Counted from the stretch's first letter, positions 17,951-29,129 are shown. The stretch is 64,000 nucleotides of DNA from an uncultured Prevotellaceae bacterium (GCA_902789415.1 CADAOD010000015.1:122377-186376); one strand, 5' to 3'. Numbers and translations: made by a program. The notes: generated by a model from the sequence alone, not told the origin.

Positions 17951-19382
17951 AGATGTTTATTTACAGTTTTCAATACTTCTTGATTCACTTCTACCTGATA
18001 ACGTTGGCGCAAGGCATCAACCCATTCCTGTTCCAGATAGTTCTGCAGATCTTCAACCACCTGCTGGCGCACGTCCTGATAATTATCGGGGCGCTTCAGC
18101 TTCTTGCCATACACGGCATCGATGGAATAGTTTGCATCGGGCGTGACAGCAACCTTCTGCTTAAAAACAAGTCGGTCGATTGTTGCGTTATCACCCAGTT
18201 TAAACAAACCTTTCTCCACGCGGATTCGGATCACAGAATCGGGGTTAAAGGTGGTGCGCAATGCCTCTGTCCACTGATCAAAGGGCAGTTTTTTTACGCA
18301 CTGCTTTACAGCCTTTACATCCTGTTTGTTTTTCACATGGTAAGCAATACCGCGGTAACGGGGTTGCTTCCAAGTGTATTTCTTTTTATGGGTGTCGAAC
18401 CAAGCCTGAAGCGCAATCTCGTCGTTTTGGGCTTTGTTCCACACCTCACGGTTACTGATTTCATAAAGCAGTAATCCGTCGTGATACTCTTTAAACAGAT
18501 ATTTCAGCTCGCTGTTGGCAGCAGCTACCGAATCAGCCTTTTGTTGCATCACATCGCTGGTATTTAGTTTACCTGCCGACGCAGCCACAGTGTTACGCAG
18601 TTTCATGTCGGCAATCTCGTTACGGATACCATGACGCTCAAGCGATGCCACAATGCCCTGCTTCAACGAGTCAAAGGGTTCAAGTTGTTTGCGCTCCTTC
18701 ATCAGAATGATGTGATAGCCAACAGGACTGAGGAACGGCTCACTCAGTTGACCGGGCGCCAAGGCGTAAGCCACATCCTCGAACTCCTTCAGCGTTTGTG
18801 AGGGCGCAATCCAAGGCAGTTCGCCACCACGGGCTGCCGAACCGGTATCTTCGGATACCTTTTTAGCCAACTCGGCAAAGTCGGCACCTGCCTTTAGGGC
18901 ACGGTAAACAGAATCGATACGCTGATGTATCTTTTCCTGTTGCTGAACGGTAGCCTTAGTGGACAACTTGAGTAGAATATGCGCAGGACGTACCAGTCCT
19001 TTCGAACCTATCATCGCCTGTGTACGATCATACATCTGTCGGGCCTGAGCAAGCACCTCTGCATCAGTCACCATAGTTGGGCGTACCTGCTGGTCGCGAT
19101 ACATCTGGTACTCCTGACGGAACGACGACAGTGTATCGAGCTTAGCATCGAGGGCTGCAGCTACCTTCAGCTTATAATTTATAAATAAGGTGACGTACTC
19201 ATCCACCGACAACTTGTCGACCACCCCCTCACCGTTGTTCTTATTGTATGAATACTCGAACTCCGAACGAGAAACAGGAACACCGGCCACGGTCATTACA
19301 ACCGGGTCGGTAGTCTGTGCCAATGTTTGCTGCGAGGTTATCGCAGCAAACAATGAAAGGGCTATGGTGAGTTGTCTCATCA

Positions 19383-19383
<1 letters not shown>
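17947..19383 (-). CDS. Periplasmic parvulin-type peptidyl-prolyl isomerase
   Basis: The 478-residue protein has a signal peptide ending near QTLAQ. A parvulin domain (about 125-240) begins PAHILLKLS and contains VSEDTGSAARGGELPW and LSPVGYHIILMKER. The remaining C-terminal 220 residues are helical with no domain I can name. Its start overlaps the guaB stop in TAATG, and its stop overlaps the start of the SurA-like gene in ATGA, which indicates tight translational coupling. It probably assists outer-membrane protein folding together with its neighbour. Confidence 0.9.
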
Positions 19384-20879
<1,496 letters not shown>

Positions 20880-20902
20880 TTAAATCTTCAAATCTTCAAT
20901 TC

Positions 20903-23083
20903 TTAGTTCGCCATCTCCGAAATGAACTTAATGCGTACCAGTCGGATTTCATCTTCCGAGTAGTCTTCGCCAAGCTCTTCCTCAGCCACACTCAGCTTAT
21001 CGGTTTCGCTCTCGGCAAAGTAGTCGTAGATATCATCTACGTGATCTTCATCCATTACCTCCTCAAGGAAGTAATCGATATCCAGTTTGGTACCGCTATA
21101 AACGATAGCCTCAACCTCGTCGAGCAATTCCTCAAACTCGATACCCTGTGCTTCAGCGATATCGTCGAGTGCTATCTGACGGTCGATACTCTGGATAATT
21201 TTAACTTTCAGCATTGACTTTTTAGCAACGGTACGCACGCGCATGTCAACCTGTCGTTCTATCTCATTCTCCTCGCAGTAGGCCTTAATAAGGTCTACAA
21301 ACTGCTGAGCATAAGGCTGCTTTACCTTACCTTCTCCCACACCCTGAATACACTTCAGTTCCTCCAGAGTGATAGGATAATCGGTTGCCATCTGGTCGAT
21401 CGACACATCCTGGAAAATCACATAAGGCGGACGACCTAACTGCTTCGAAACCTTCTTACGCAGGTCGTGCAGCATGGCAGTCAGCACGGGATCGAGAGCA
21501 CTTACGCCACCCTCCTGATCGCCCGACTCATAATCGTCGTTAAACTCAGCATCCTTCACAATCATAAACGATTTGGGCGCCTTCATAAACTTCTTACCAG
21601 CGGCAGTCAGTTTCAGCAATCCGTAATTCTCTACCTCTTTACGCAGGTAGCCAGCTATCAGCGCCTGACGGATTACTGGATTCCAAATCTTCTCATCGTC
21701 ATCGGCTCCTGCTCCAAACAGTTCCTGCTCCTCATGGTGATGAGCTAAGATCTCTTCAGTAGGTTTGCCGATAATAAAGTCAATCACATAATCAGAGCGG
21801 AAGTTCTCTTTAATAACCTGGATAGTCTTCAGCACAGTAACCAACTGGTCCTGAGCCTCAATCTTGGTCTTGGGGTGCAGACAGTTGTCACAGTTGCCAC
21901 AGTTATCCTTCTCGTAGGTCTCGCCAAAGTAGTGCAACAACATCTTGCGGCGACAAACCGACGTTTCGGCATAGGCAGCGGTTTCAACTAACAACTGGCG
22001 ACCGATATCCTGCTCGGCCACAGGCTTGCCCTCCATAAACTTATCCAGTTTCTGCAGGTCTTTATATGAGTAGAATGCCAGACATATACCCTCGCCACCG
22101 TCACGACCGGCACGACCAGTTTCCTGATAGTAGCCTTCCAACGACTTTGGTATATCATAATGAATCACAAAGCGCACATCGGGCTTATCAATACCCATAC
22201 CAAAGGCAATGGTAGCCACAATAACGTCGATATTCTCCATCAGGAACTCGTCCTGGGTATTCGAACGGGTGTTCGAGTCAAGTCCTGCATGATAGGCTGC
22301 TGCCTTAATGCCATTTACACGCAGGATTTCGGCCAACTCCTCAACCTTCTTTCTCGACAGGCAGTAGATGATACCACTCTTTCCTGGGTGCTGTTTAATG
22401 AACTTGATGATATCCTTATCAACATTGGCTGTCTTCGGACGTACCTCGTAATACAGGTTCGGACGGTTAAACGAGCTCTTGAACTCAGCAGCATCCACAA
22501 TTCCAAGGTTCTTCTTGATATCAGTACGAACTTTATCGGTAGCAGTAGCCGTGAGTGCAATGATAGGTGCATTACCTATCTCGTTTACGATAGGACGGAT
22601 TTTACGATACTCAGGACGGAAATCGTGACCCCATTCTGAAATACAGTGAGCCTCGTCGATGGCATAGAAAGATATCTTTACCGAACGCAGGAACTCTACG
22701 TTTTCCTCCTTTGTCAACGACTCTGGGGCTACATATAGAAGTTTGGTTCTACCAGCCAGTACGTCCGACTTCACCTGGTCGATCGCTGCTTTGTTCAGCG
22801 ACGAGTTCAGGTAATGGGCAGTACCCTCGGTTTCGCTCAAATTGGTAATCACGTCCACCTGATTCTTCATCAGCGCAATCAGCGGCGAAATTACAATGGC
22901 AGTACCCTCCATCAGTAGCGAGGGCAGCTGGTAGCACAATGATTTTCCACCGCCTGTTGGCATCAGCACGAAAGTATCGTTACCATCCATCAGGTTCTGG
23001 ATGATACGTTCCTGATCGCCTTTGAATGTATCAAATCCAAAGTACTTCTTCAGGGCTGCTGTGAGATTCATCTTTTCGCTCAT
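20903..23083 (-). CDS. recQ: RecQ family ATP-dependent DNA helicase
   Basis: The 726-residue 3'-5' helicase shows Walker A PTGGGKSLCYQLP, the DEAH box (AIDEAHCISEWGHDFRPEY), motif VI QETGRAGRDG, and the RecQ-Ct zinc cluster (CRRKMLLHYFGE with CGNCDNC). A winged-helix and an HRDC domain follow (RPPYVIFQDVS). It is about 110 residues longer than the E. coli enzyme because of an acidic C-terminal extension (about 610-726). It lies 11 bases after clpX and acts in recombination and stalled-fork repair. Confidence 0.96.
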   Translation of the reverse strand: MSEKMNLTAALKKYFGFDTFKGDQERIIQNLMDGNDTFVLMPTGGGKSLCYQLPSLLMEGTAIVISPLIALMKNQVDVITNLSETEGTAHYLNSSLNKAAIDQVKSDVLAGRTKLLYVAPESLTKEENVEFLRSVKISFYAIDEAHCISEWGHDFRPEYRKIRPIVNEIGNAPIIALTATATDKVRTDIKKNLGIVDAAEFKSSFNRPNLYYEVRPKTANVDKDIIKFIKQHPGKSGIIYCLSRKKVEELAEILRVNGIKAAAYHAGLDSNTRSNTQDEFLMENIDVIVATIAFGMGIDKPDVRFVIHYDIPKSLEGYYQETGRAGRDGGEGICLAFYSYKDLQKLDKFMEGKPVAEQDIGRQLLVETAAYAETSVCRRKMLLHYFGETYEKDNCGNCDNCLHPKTKIEAQDQLVTVLKTIQVIKENFRSDYVIDFIIGKPTEEILAHHHEEQELFGAGADDDEKIWNPVIRQALIAGYLRKEVENYGLLKLTAAGKKFMKAPKSFMIVKDAEFNDDYESGDQEGGVSALDPVLTAMLHDLRKKVSKQLGRPPYVIFQDVSIDQMATDYPITLEELKCIQGVGEGKVKQPYAQQFVDLIKAYCEENEIERQVDMRVRTVAKKSMLKVKIIQSIDRQIALDDIAEAQGIEFEELLDEVEAIVYSGTKLDIDYFLEEVMDEDHVDDIYDYFAESETDKLSVAEEELGEDYSEDEIRLVRIKFISEMAN

Positions 23084-23094
23084 ATTATAGTTAG

Positions 23095-24339
23095 TTAGGC
23101 TTCCAACTTCTGAAGGTATGATTTGTCAAGCTGCTTACTTACGTAATCTGCTGTGACATTGAATTTCTTAGTTTTCTTTGAGGGCAGGTCGTACATGGCG
23201 TCCATCATCACACTCTCAACAATCGAGCGCAATCCGCGGGCACCAAGTTTATACTCTACAGCCTTGTCAACCAGCGTATCAAGCGCCTCCTGATCAAAGG
23301 TCAGCGCCACGCCATCCATCTCAAACAGTTTCTTATACTGACGGATGATAGAGTTCTTGGGCTCAGTCAGGATTCTCTCCAATGCCTTACGATCCAAAGG
23401 ATTCAGGTGTGTGAGTACTGGCAGACGACCGATAATCTCAGGAATTAATCCGAACGACTTCAAATCCTGAGGCACGATATATTTCATCAAATCGTTCTTA
23501 TCGATCTTTCTGACATTTGTTACCGAGTTATAACCTACCACATGGGTATTCATACGCTGGGCAATCTTACGCTCAATGCCATCGAAAGCACCACCGCATA
23601 TAAACAGGATATTTCGGGTATCCACGTGTATGTAATCCTGGTCGGGATGCTTACGTCCGCCCTTAGGTGGCACATTCACCATGGTTCCCTCTAATAATTT
23701 CAACAATCCCTGCTGCACACCCTCGCCACTAACATCGCGGGTGATAGAAGGATTATCGCTCTTACGAGCAATCTTATCGATCTCGTCGATAAACACGATA
23801 CCGCGCTGAGCAGCCTCAACATTGTAGTCGGCCACCTGCAGCAAACGTGACAATATGCTTTCAACGTCCTCTCCCACGTAACCAGCCTCGGTAAACACCG
23901 TTGCATCTACAATGGTAAAGGGCACATCAAGCAGTTTGGCAATAGTACGTGCAAGCAGGGTTTTACCCGTACCCGTACTACCTACCATAATAATATTACT
24001 CTTCTCAATCTCTACACCATCATCATCCACGGGCTGCTGCAGACGCTTGTAGTGGTTGTAAACAGCTACAGCCAGATAACGCTTGGCATCGTCCTGACCA
24101 ATCACATACTGATCAAGATATTCCTTAATTTCCTTGGGCTTGGGCACCTTCAGGGCAGCTGGTTTATCGGCAGCCTTACCCTTCTTCTTGGCAGCAGGCG
24201 CCTCACGCAGGTTATCATTTACAATCTGATAGGCCTGCTCCACACAACTCTCGCAAATCTGACCGTTAAGTCCAGAAATCAACAGCTTTACCTCGCTTTC
24301 ATCTCTTCCACAGAAACTACATACTCTCTTCATCGGCAT
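23095..24339 (-). CDS. clpX: ClpX, AAA+ unfoldase of ClpXP
   Basis: The 414-residue protein has the N-terminal zinc-binding domain (CSFC near residue 8 and CESC near 33), Walker A GSTGTGKT, the GYVGEDVE pore loop, Walker [14 protein letters not shown] and sensor-2 GARGLRS. The loop that docks ClpP, IGF in most ClpX proteins, reads VGY here (about residues 268-270, in [10 protein letters not shown]). A C-terminal truncation is not evident. Its start overlaps the clpP stop in TAATG, so the two are co-translated. Confidence 0.97.
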   Translation of the reverse strand: MPMKRVCSFCGRDESEVKLLISGLNGQICESCVEQAYQIVNDNLREAPAAKKKGKAADKPAALKVPKPKEIKEYLDQYVIGQDDAKRYLAVAVYNHYKRLQQPVDDDGVEIEKSNIIMVGSTGTGKTLLARTIAKLLDVPFTIVDATVFTEAGYVGEDVESILSRLLQVADYNVEAAQRGIVFIDEIDKIARKSDNPSITRDVSGEGVQQGLLKLLEGTMVNVPPKGGRKHPDQDYIHVDTRNILFICGGAFDGIERKIAQRMNTHVVGYNSVTNVRKIDKNDLMKYIVPQDLKSFGLIPEIIGRLPVLTHLNPLDRKALERILTEPKNSIIRQYKKLFEMDGVALTFDQEALDTLVDKAVEYKLGARGLRSIVESVMMDAMYDLPSKKTKKFNVTADYVSKQLDKSYLQKLEA

Positions 24340-25007
24340 TATTTCTTCCGTGTCAGCACCTCGTCAATCATTCCGTAAGCCTTAGCTTCCTCGGCCGTCA
24401 TCCAGTAGTTACGGTCAGAGTCGGCATAAACCTTATCATATGGTGTATGTGAATGTTCCGAGATAATAGTGTATAACTCTTTCTTGAACTTCAAAATCTC
24501 CTTGGCCTCAATTTCAATATCCGAAGCCTGACCCTGTACACCACCCAGAGGCTGGTGAATCATCACACGACTATGGGGCAGAGCCGAACGCTTACCCTCG
24601 GCACCAGCCACAAGCAGTACAGCGCCCATCGAGGCAGCCATACCCGTACAAATGGTAGCCACATCGCTGGTGATAAACTGCATGGTATCATAGATACCCA
24701 AACCAGCAGTTACACTACCGCCAGGCGAGTTGATATAAATAGAGATATCCTTACCAGGGTCGGTTGAATCCAGGAACAGCAGCTGCGCCTGCAGGGTGTT
24801 GGCTGTGTAATCATCTATCTGTGTACCAAGAAAAATGATACGGTCCATCATCAGACGTGAGAACACGTCCATCTGAGTTACGTTCAACTGACGCTCCTCA
24901 AGGATATAGGGATTCAAGTACTGGTTCTGGGCCTTGACTACATCATCGACCACCAGACCGTTCATTCCTAAATGCTGTACAGCATACTTTCTGAAATCAT
25001 TATTCAT
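24339..25007 (-). CDS. clpP: ClpP, ATP-dependent protease proteolytic subunit
   Basis: The 222-residue serine protease forms the double-heptamer chamber used by ClpX and ClpA. The catalytic serine is Ser126 in TGMAASMGA, the histidine is His151 in MIHQPLGG, and Asp198 in the DSDRN segment is the likely third member. It has an N-terminal extension of about 20 residues compared with E. coli. It is the first gene after a promoter with a -7 box at 25083-25076, which is flanked by a 10-base inverted repeat. Confidence 0.98.
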   Translation of the reverse strand: MNNDFRKYAVQHLGMNGLVVDDVVKAQNQYLNPYILEERQLNVTQMDVFSRLMMDRIIFLGTQIDDYTANTLQAQLLFLDSTDPGKDISIYINSPGGSVTAGLGIYDTMQFITSDVATICTGMAASMGAVLLVAGAEGKRSALPHSRVMIHQPLGGVQGQASDIEIEAKEILKFKKELYTIISEHSHTPYDKVYADSDRNYWMTAEEAKAYGMIDEVLTRKK

Positions 25008-25041
25008 ACAATCAATTCCTTTCTTTTAAATATAGAGAAAA

Positions 25042-25102
25042 GGTTATCGACCTTCCTCATCTTGCGTTTGGGACACAAAGATAATACAAAAAGTCGATAA
25101 CC
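25042..25102. promoter_or_regulatory. clpP promoter flanked by an inverted repeat
   Basis: The minus-strand -7 box TATCTTTG is at 25083-25076. Ten-base arms GGTTATCGAC (25042-25051) and GTCGATAACC (25093-25102) are exact inverted repeats, one just downstream of the expected start point and one near the -33 region. The upstream arm also belongs to the tig terminator. Confidence 0.6.
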
Positions 25103-25121
25103 CTCGTATTTTAGGGGTTAT
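25087..25121 (-). terminator. Terminator of tig
   Basis: On the minus strand ATAACCC (25121-25115) and GGGTTAT (25103-25097) form a 7-base-pair stem. CGAC and five T (25092-25088) follow. Confidence 0.6.
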
Positions 25122-25137
25122 TTTTTCCTAAAAAAGC

Positions 25138-26499
25138 TTATTTTTCTGCCATAAGCTTATTAAACTCCTCAAATGTGACCTCTTTTGCATTCAGCTTAAC
25201 CACATTTTTGAGGGCTTCAGTAAGCTTAACGTCAACAGCACGATCAACGAAGTTGTCGATATTCTCGCGCTTCTTGAGCTGCTCGTTGGCATAGTTCTCC
25301 AGAACATCATCGGGCACATTGCTCATACCGTACTGAGCAAACTGAGCACGCATAACCTCCTTGGCTACGTTCTTGATATCAGCCTCCTCAACCTTGATAT
25401 TCTGAGCGGCAACCAACTGCTCCTTAATCAGGTGCCAAGCCAGCTCCTTAATGCTTCCCTCGAAGTTCTTCTCTACGAAGTCGGCACCCTTATCCTGGTT
25501 GTTCTGCAGCATTACACGCTTCAGCAGAGCCTCAGGGAACTCCAGCTTACCAACCTTCTTCTCCATGTGCTTGCGAACATCGAGCATGAACTTGTAGTCG
25601 CTGTTCTGCTGCAGCTGTGGAGCGATGTTCTCAGCAATCTTTGCACGGAAGGCCTTCTCGTCCTTAACCTCACCCTCGCCGAATACGCGGTCGAAGAGCT
25701 TCTGGTCAACCTCAGCAGGCTGGAAGTGACGAATCTCAGTAATCTGGAAGCTGAAGTCAGCATTCAGGTCCTTCACCTCTTCCTTCTTAACCTTCAGCAG
25801 GGCAGCAACCTCAGCATCGTTCTCTGGGTAAGCCTTCTTGGGGTTGAAGGTGATGATATCGCCAGCCTTAGCACCGTCGAAGAGCTTCTTCTGATCCTCG
25901 TCCTTGATGTAAGCAGGCATAACCATAGCAGCCTCGGTAGTGATACCACCTTCCTTGGTGTTACCATTCTCGTCAAGCTCACGCATGTCACCAGTCAGTG
26001 TATCGTTACCGCTGAAAACCTCAGCCTTAACAAACTCACCAGCCTGAGATGCATACATCTGTACCTGATCGTCAAGCATCTTATCATCAACCTTGATGGT
26101 GTAATAGTCAATCTTATCTCTGCCAGTCAGCTCAGCCTTGAACTCGGGAGCTACAGCAATGTCGAACACGAATGTCAGATCATCAGCGTTCTCAAAGTCC
26201 TGAGGAACCTGCTTCTCCTGATTTGGAAGGGGCTCACCCAGCATCTGAATCTTGTTCTCACGAACGTACTCATACAGCTTCTCGCCCAGCAGCTTGTTAA
26301 CCTCGTCAACCTTTACTGCTGTACCATACTGCTTCTTAATCATTCCCATGGGAACCATACCTGGACGGAATCCAGGAACCTGTGCCTTCTTACGATAATT
26401 CTTCAGCTGCTTCTCTACTGCATCCTGATAATCTGCCTTCTCAACGGTCATAGTCAACAGACCATTGATCTTGTCGGCGCACTCAAACGAAATTTTCAT
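25138..26499 (-). CDS. tig: Trigger factor
   Basis: The 453-residue ribosome-bound chaperone meets nascent chains at the exit tunnel. The N-terminal ribosome-binding domain carries the signature VPGFRPGMVPMGMIKKQYG (about residues 40-58), corresponding to GFRxGxxP in other trigger factors. The middle region (about 150-260) corresponds to the FKBP-like domain but looks diverged, and the helical C-terminal arms follow. It is transcribed by itself: a terminator lies downstream, and its own -7 box TACTTTTG is at 26551-26544. Its place before clpP-clpX is the common bacterial order. Confidence 0.95.
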   Translation of the reverse strand: MKISFECADKINGLLTMTVEKADYQDAVEKQLKNYRKKAQVPGFRPGMVPMGMIKKQYGTAVKVDEVNKLLGEKLYEYVRENKIQMLGEPLPNQEKQVPQDFENADDLTFVFDIAVAPEFKAELTGRDKIDYYTIKVDDKMLDDQVQMYASQAGEFVKAEVFSGNDTLTGDMRELDENGNTKEGGITTEAAMVMPAYIKDEDQKKLFDGAKAGDIITFNPKKAYPENDAEVAALLKVKKEEVKDLNADFSFQITEIRHFQPAEVDQKLFDRVFGEGEVKDEKAFRAKIAENIAPQLQQNSDYKFMLDVRKHMEKKVGKLEFPEALLKRVMLQNNQDKGADFVEKNFEGSIKELAWHLIKEQLVAAQNIKVEEADIKNVAKEVMRAQFAQYGMSNVPDDVLENYANEQLKKRENIDNFVDRAVDVKLTEALKNVVKLNAKEVTFEEFNKLMAEK

Positions 26500-26543
26500 C
26501 TTCTTATGTACTTATTTATAATATATATTCAAATATTGGGGTG

Positions 26544-26551
26544 CAAAAGTA
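26544..26551 (-). promoter_or_regulatory. -7 box of tig
   Basis: The minus strand reads TACTTTTG at 26551-26544, immediately after the T run of the lptB terminator. No good -33 box is visible. Confidence 0.55.
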
Positions 26552-26552
26552 C

Positions 26553-26576
26553 AAAAAAACGGCGTAACCAACGCCG
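26553..26576 (-). terminator. Terminator of lptB
   Basis: On the minus strand CGGCGT (26576-26571) and ACGCCG (26565-26560) form the stem, followed by seven T (26559-26553). Confidence 0.85.
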
Positions 26577-26588
26577 ATTTTTCAATTT

Positions 26589-27386
26589 TTAACTTTTCTC
26601 TGCTTGCTCCTTGGCAGTGCGTTCCATCTCTATCTGCTGGAAGTTCTTCTTTCTCAACTCGAACGATTCAGTCAGATATTTTTCTCGCACAATCTGGTTG
26701 GCCGCCAGTTCTTCTGGCGTTCCTTGGAACAATATTCTACCCTCAAACAATAGATAAGCACGATCGGTGATAGCTAGTGTCTCATCCACATTATGGTCGG
26801 TAATCAGAATACCGATGTTCAGATATTTCAGTTTATATACAATCTGCTGGATATCCTCTACAGCGATAGGGTCAACACCGGCAAAAGGCTCGTCGAGCAT
26901 GATAAACTTTGGTTCGATAGCCAAGCAACGGGCAATCTCTGTACGTCGGCGCTCACCTCCCGACAGTCGGTCGCCTAAGTTCTTGCGCACCTTTTCCAGT
27001 CGGAACTCCCTAATCAGCTCCTCCAGTTTATTCAGCTGATAGTCGCGAGGCTTGCCAGTCATTTCCAGCACCGAGAGGATATTATCCTCTACAGTCATCT
27101 TACGGAACACGCTGGCCTCCTGAGCCAGATAGCCGATACCGGCACGGGCACGCTTGTAAACAGGGAATTTGGTAACATCCTCCTCACCCAGATAGATATG
27201 ACCTCCATTGGGCACAATCAGTCCAGTAGTCATATAGAACGAGGTTGTCTTACCAGCACCGTTAGGTCCCAGTAGTCCCACAATCTCACCCTGCTTCACA
27301 TCGAAGCTCACATCGTTAACCACCGTGCGCTTACCGTAGCGTTTCACGAGGCCTTCTGTTCGTAGTACTATACGCTCTTCTTCCAT
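26589..27386 (-). CDS. lptB: LptB, LPS export ABC transporter ATPase
   Basis: The 265-residue cytoplasmic ATPase powers extraction of LPS by LptFG. Walker A is [10 protein letters not shown], the Q-loop segment is [14 protein letters not shown], the signature is LSGGERRR, and Walker B is [13 protein letters not shown], with the switch histidine in [10 protein letters not shown]. The ATG at 27386 is preferred, because an upstream in-frame TTG (27398) overlaps the -7 box at 27403-27396. The resulting leader would be only a few bases. The tail of about 25 residues is charged and helical. Confidence 0.95.
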   Translation of the reverse strand: MEEERIVLRTEGLVKRYGKRTVVNDVSFDVKQGEIVGLLGPNGAGKTTSFYMTTGLIVPNGGHIYLGEEDVTKFPVYKRARAGIGYLAQEASVFRKMTVEDNILSVLEMTGKPRDYQLNKLEELIREFRLEKVRKNLGDRLSGGERRRTEIARCLAIEPKFIMLDEPFAGVDPIAVEDIQQIVYKLKYLNIGILITDHNVDETLAITDRAYLLFEGRILFQGTPEELAANQIVREKYLTESFELRKKNFQQIEMERTAKEQAEKS

Positions 27387-27395
27387 AATCGGCTG

Positions 27396-27403
27396 CAAAG
27401 TTA
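27396..27403 (-). promoter_or_regulatory. -7 box of lptB, giving a near-leaderless mRNA
   Basis: The minus strand reads TAACTTTG at 27403-27396. Transcription should begin around 27391, only about 5 bases before the ATG at 27386. Confidence 0.6.
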
Positions 27404-27409
27404 GTTATT

Positions 27410-27486
27410 TTTTGGCACGAATTACACGAATTTCGCGAAAAATAATCTCAAATAGAAATAATTCGTGTTAATTCGCGTAATTCGTG
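27410..27486. repeat. Imperfect palindromic intergenic repeat
   Basis: CACGAATTACACGAATT (27416-27432) and AATTCGCGTAATTCGTG (27470-27486) are inverted repeats matching at 16 of 17 positions, separated by 37 bases. The left end TTTTGGCACG plus ATTACA (27410-27426) recurs at 59884-59900 between era and der, which suggests a dispersed intergenic family. Confidence 0.75.
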
Positions 27487-27498
27487 TCTTATTTTTCG

Positions 27499-27506
27499 TA
27501 CCTTTG
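27499..27506 (+). promoter_or_regulatory. -7 box of the mlaE-type operon
   Basis: TACCTTTG at 27499-27506 lies 27 bases before the ATG at 27533. The -33 region is weak (TTCG near 27481, inside the palindromic repeat). Confidence 0.6.
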
Positions 27507-27532
27507 CACCCGAATAAATTAGTTTGTTTGCA

Positions 27533-28279
27533 ATGTTATTACATAAATGGCTGACCACCTTTGGTCGATATTTGATGCTGATGGGCCGTGTTTTCTCACG
27601 CCCCGAGCGCATGAGAATGTTCCTGAAACAGTACATTACCGAGATGACCCAGTTGGGCATCAATTCCATCGGCATCGTACTCATCATCTCATTTTTCATC
27701 GGAGCTGTTATCTGTATTCAGATGAAATTGAATATTCAGAGCCCTTGGATGCCACGCTGGGTTGCCGGCTATACCACCCGCGAGATTCTGCTACTAGAGT
27801 TCTCAAGTTCTATCATGTGCTTAATCCTGGCAGGAAAAGTAGGATCCAACATCGCCTCTGAGTTAGGCACCATGCGTGTTACCCAGCAGATCGACGCACT
27901 CGAGATTATGGGTATCAACTCTGCGTGTTACCTCATCCTGCCCAAAATTATCGGCCTACTCACCATCATGCCATTCCTGGTCATCTTCTCATCGGCCACG
28001 GGCATCATTGGTGCATACGGCACGGCCTATTTAGGGCATATCATCGCCCCCGACGACCTGACGGCTGGACTGCAACATGCATTTATCCCTTGGTTCGTAT
28101 GGATGAGTATCATCAAAAGTCAGTTTTTCGCATTCATCATCTCCAGTGTGCCAGCCTTCTGCGGCTACACGGTCGAGGGTGGTAGCGTAAACGTAGGTAA
28201 GGCATCAACCGATGCCGTTGTCACCTCGAGTGTGCTCATTCTGTTTTCCGATGTTTTCTTAACCCAGTTACTGTCATGA
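27533..28279 (+). CDS. mlaE: MlaE-type ABC transporter permease (lipid transport)
   Basis: The 248-residue inner-membrane protein belongs to the MlaE family of lipid-transport permeases. It begins with an amphipathic segment (RYLMLMGRVFSRPERM), then FLKQYITEMTQLGINSIGIVLIISFFIGAVI, and contains REILLLEFSSSIMCLILAGKVGSNIASELGTMRVTQQIDALEIMGIN, the strongly conserved family block. The ATG at 27533 fits a -7 box at 27499-27506; the in-frame TTG at 27524 is less likely. It overlaps the ATPase gene by ATGA. No MCE-domain (MlaD) gene follows, so the substrate-binding component must be elsewhere. Confidence 0.92.
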   Translation: MLLHKWLTTFGRYLMLMGRVFSRPERMRMFLKQYITEMTQLGINSIGIVLIISFFIGAVICIQMKLNIQSPWMPRWVAGYTTREILLLEFSSSIMCLILAGKVGSNIASELGTMRVTQQIDALEIMGINSACYLILPKIIGLLTIMPFLVIFSSATGIIGAYGTAYLGHIIAPDDLTAGLQHAFIPWFVWMSIIKSQFFAFIISSVPAFCGYTVEGGSVNVGKASTDAVVTSSVLILFSDVFLTQLLS

Positions 28280-29049
28280 TCGAAGTTAAGCATTTATACA
28301 AGAGTTTTGAGGACAGAGAAGTCCTAAAAGATATCAATACCGTATTCGAAGACGGCAAGACCAACCTCATTATCGGCCAAAGCGGATCGGGCAAGACGGT
28401 TCTTATGAAAAATCTTGTCGGTCTATTTGAGCCAACCCGTGGTGAGATTCTGTACGACGGTCGTAACTTTGTGAGCATGAGCAAGCACGAAAAAGTAATG
28501 ATGCGCCGCGAGATGGGCATGATCTTCCAAAGTGCAGCTCTCTTCGACTCAATGACGGTACTCGAGAACGTGATGTTTCCACTCGACATGTTCTCATCGA
28601 TGACTTTACGCGAACGTATCCGCCGTGCACAGGACTGCTTGGATCGCGTAAACCTGACGGGTGCCGACGAGAAATTCCCTGGCGAGATATCCGGAGGTAT
28701 GCAAAAACGTGTAGCCATCGCCCGTGCCATCGCCCTCAATCCCAAATATCTGTTTTGCGACGAGCCCAACTCAGGCCTCGACCCCAAGACATCGCTTGTT
28801 ATCGATGAACTGTTACACTCCATCACTCAGGAGTATAACATGACCACCATCATCAACACCCACGACATGAACTCGGTTATGGGCATCGGCGAAAACATCA
28901 TTTTTATTTACGAGGGCAACAAGGAGTGGCAAGGTGTAAGCAGTCAGGTTATGGGTGCCGACAATCCCCGATTAACCGACTTTATCTTCGCCAGCGATCT
29001 GCTCAAAAATATGCGACGAATCGTTATCGACAACGGACTCTCATTATAA
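28276..29049 (+). CDS. mlaF: MlaF-type ABC transporter ATPase
   Basis: The 257-residue ATPase pairs with the permease it overlaps. Walker A is GQSGSGKTVLMK, the signature is ISGGMQKRVAIARA with the MlaF-type GGM, and Walker B is YLFCDEPNSGLDP, with the switch histidine in INTHDMNSVM. In other Gram-negative bacteria this complex moves phospholipids between the two membranes. The C-terminal tail (SDLLKNMRR) is the short MlaF-like extension. Mla is named by family resemblance; the direction and lipid are not shown. Confidence 0.93.
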   Translation: MIEVKHLYKSFEDREVLKDINTVFEDGKTNLIIGQSGSGKTVLMKNLVGLFEPTRGEILYDGRNFVSMSKHEKVMMRREMGMIFQSAALFDSMTVLENVMFPLDMFSSMTLRERIRRAQDCLDRVNLTGADEKFPGEISGGMQKRVAIARAIALNPKYLFCDEPNSGLDPKTSLVIDELLHSITQEYNMTTIINTHDMNSVMGIGENIIFIYEGNKEWQGVSSQVMGADNPRLTDFIFASDLLKNMRRIVIDNGLSL

Positions 29050-29097
29050 GTGTTTCAAGAAAAAATACCTTATTATTAAATAAATTTTTCTTAAAAG

Positions 29098-29129
29098 TTT
29101 GTTCGATTCAGATTTTTTACTTACTTTTG
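29098..29129 (+). promoter_or_regulatory. Promoter of the second partner-switching module
   Basis: TTTG at 29098-29101, exactly 20 bases, then TACTTTTG at 29122-29129. The ATG lies at 29173, giving a leader of about 36 bases. Confidence 0.8.

Noticed and set aside
25432-26592. Long open frame (386 codons) antisense to tig
   Set aside because: It mirrors the codon pattern of trigger factor and its Leu-rich product resembles no protein; tig is certain.
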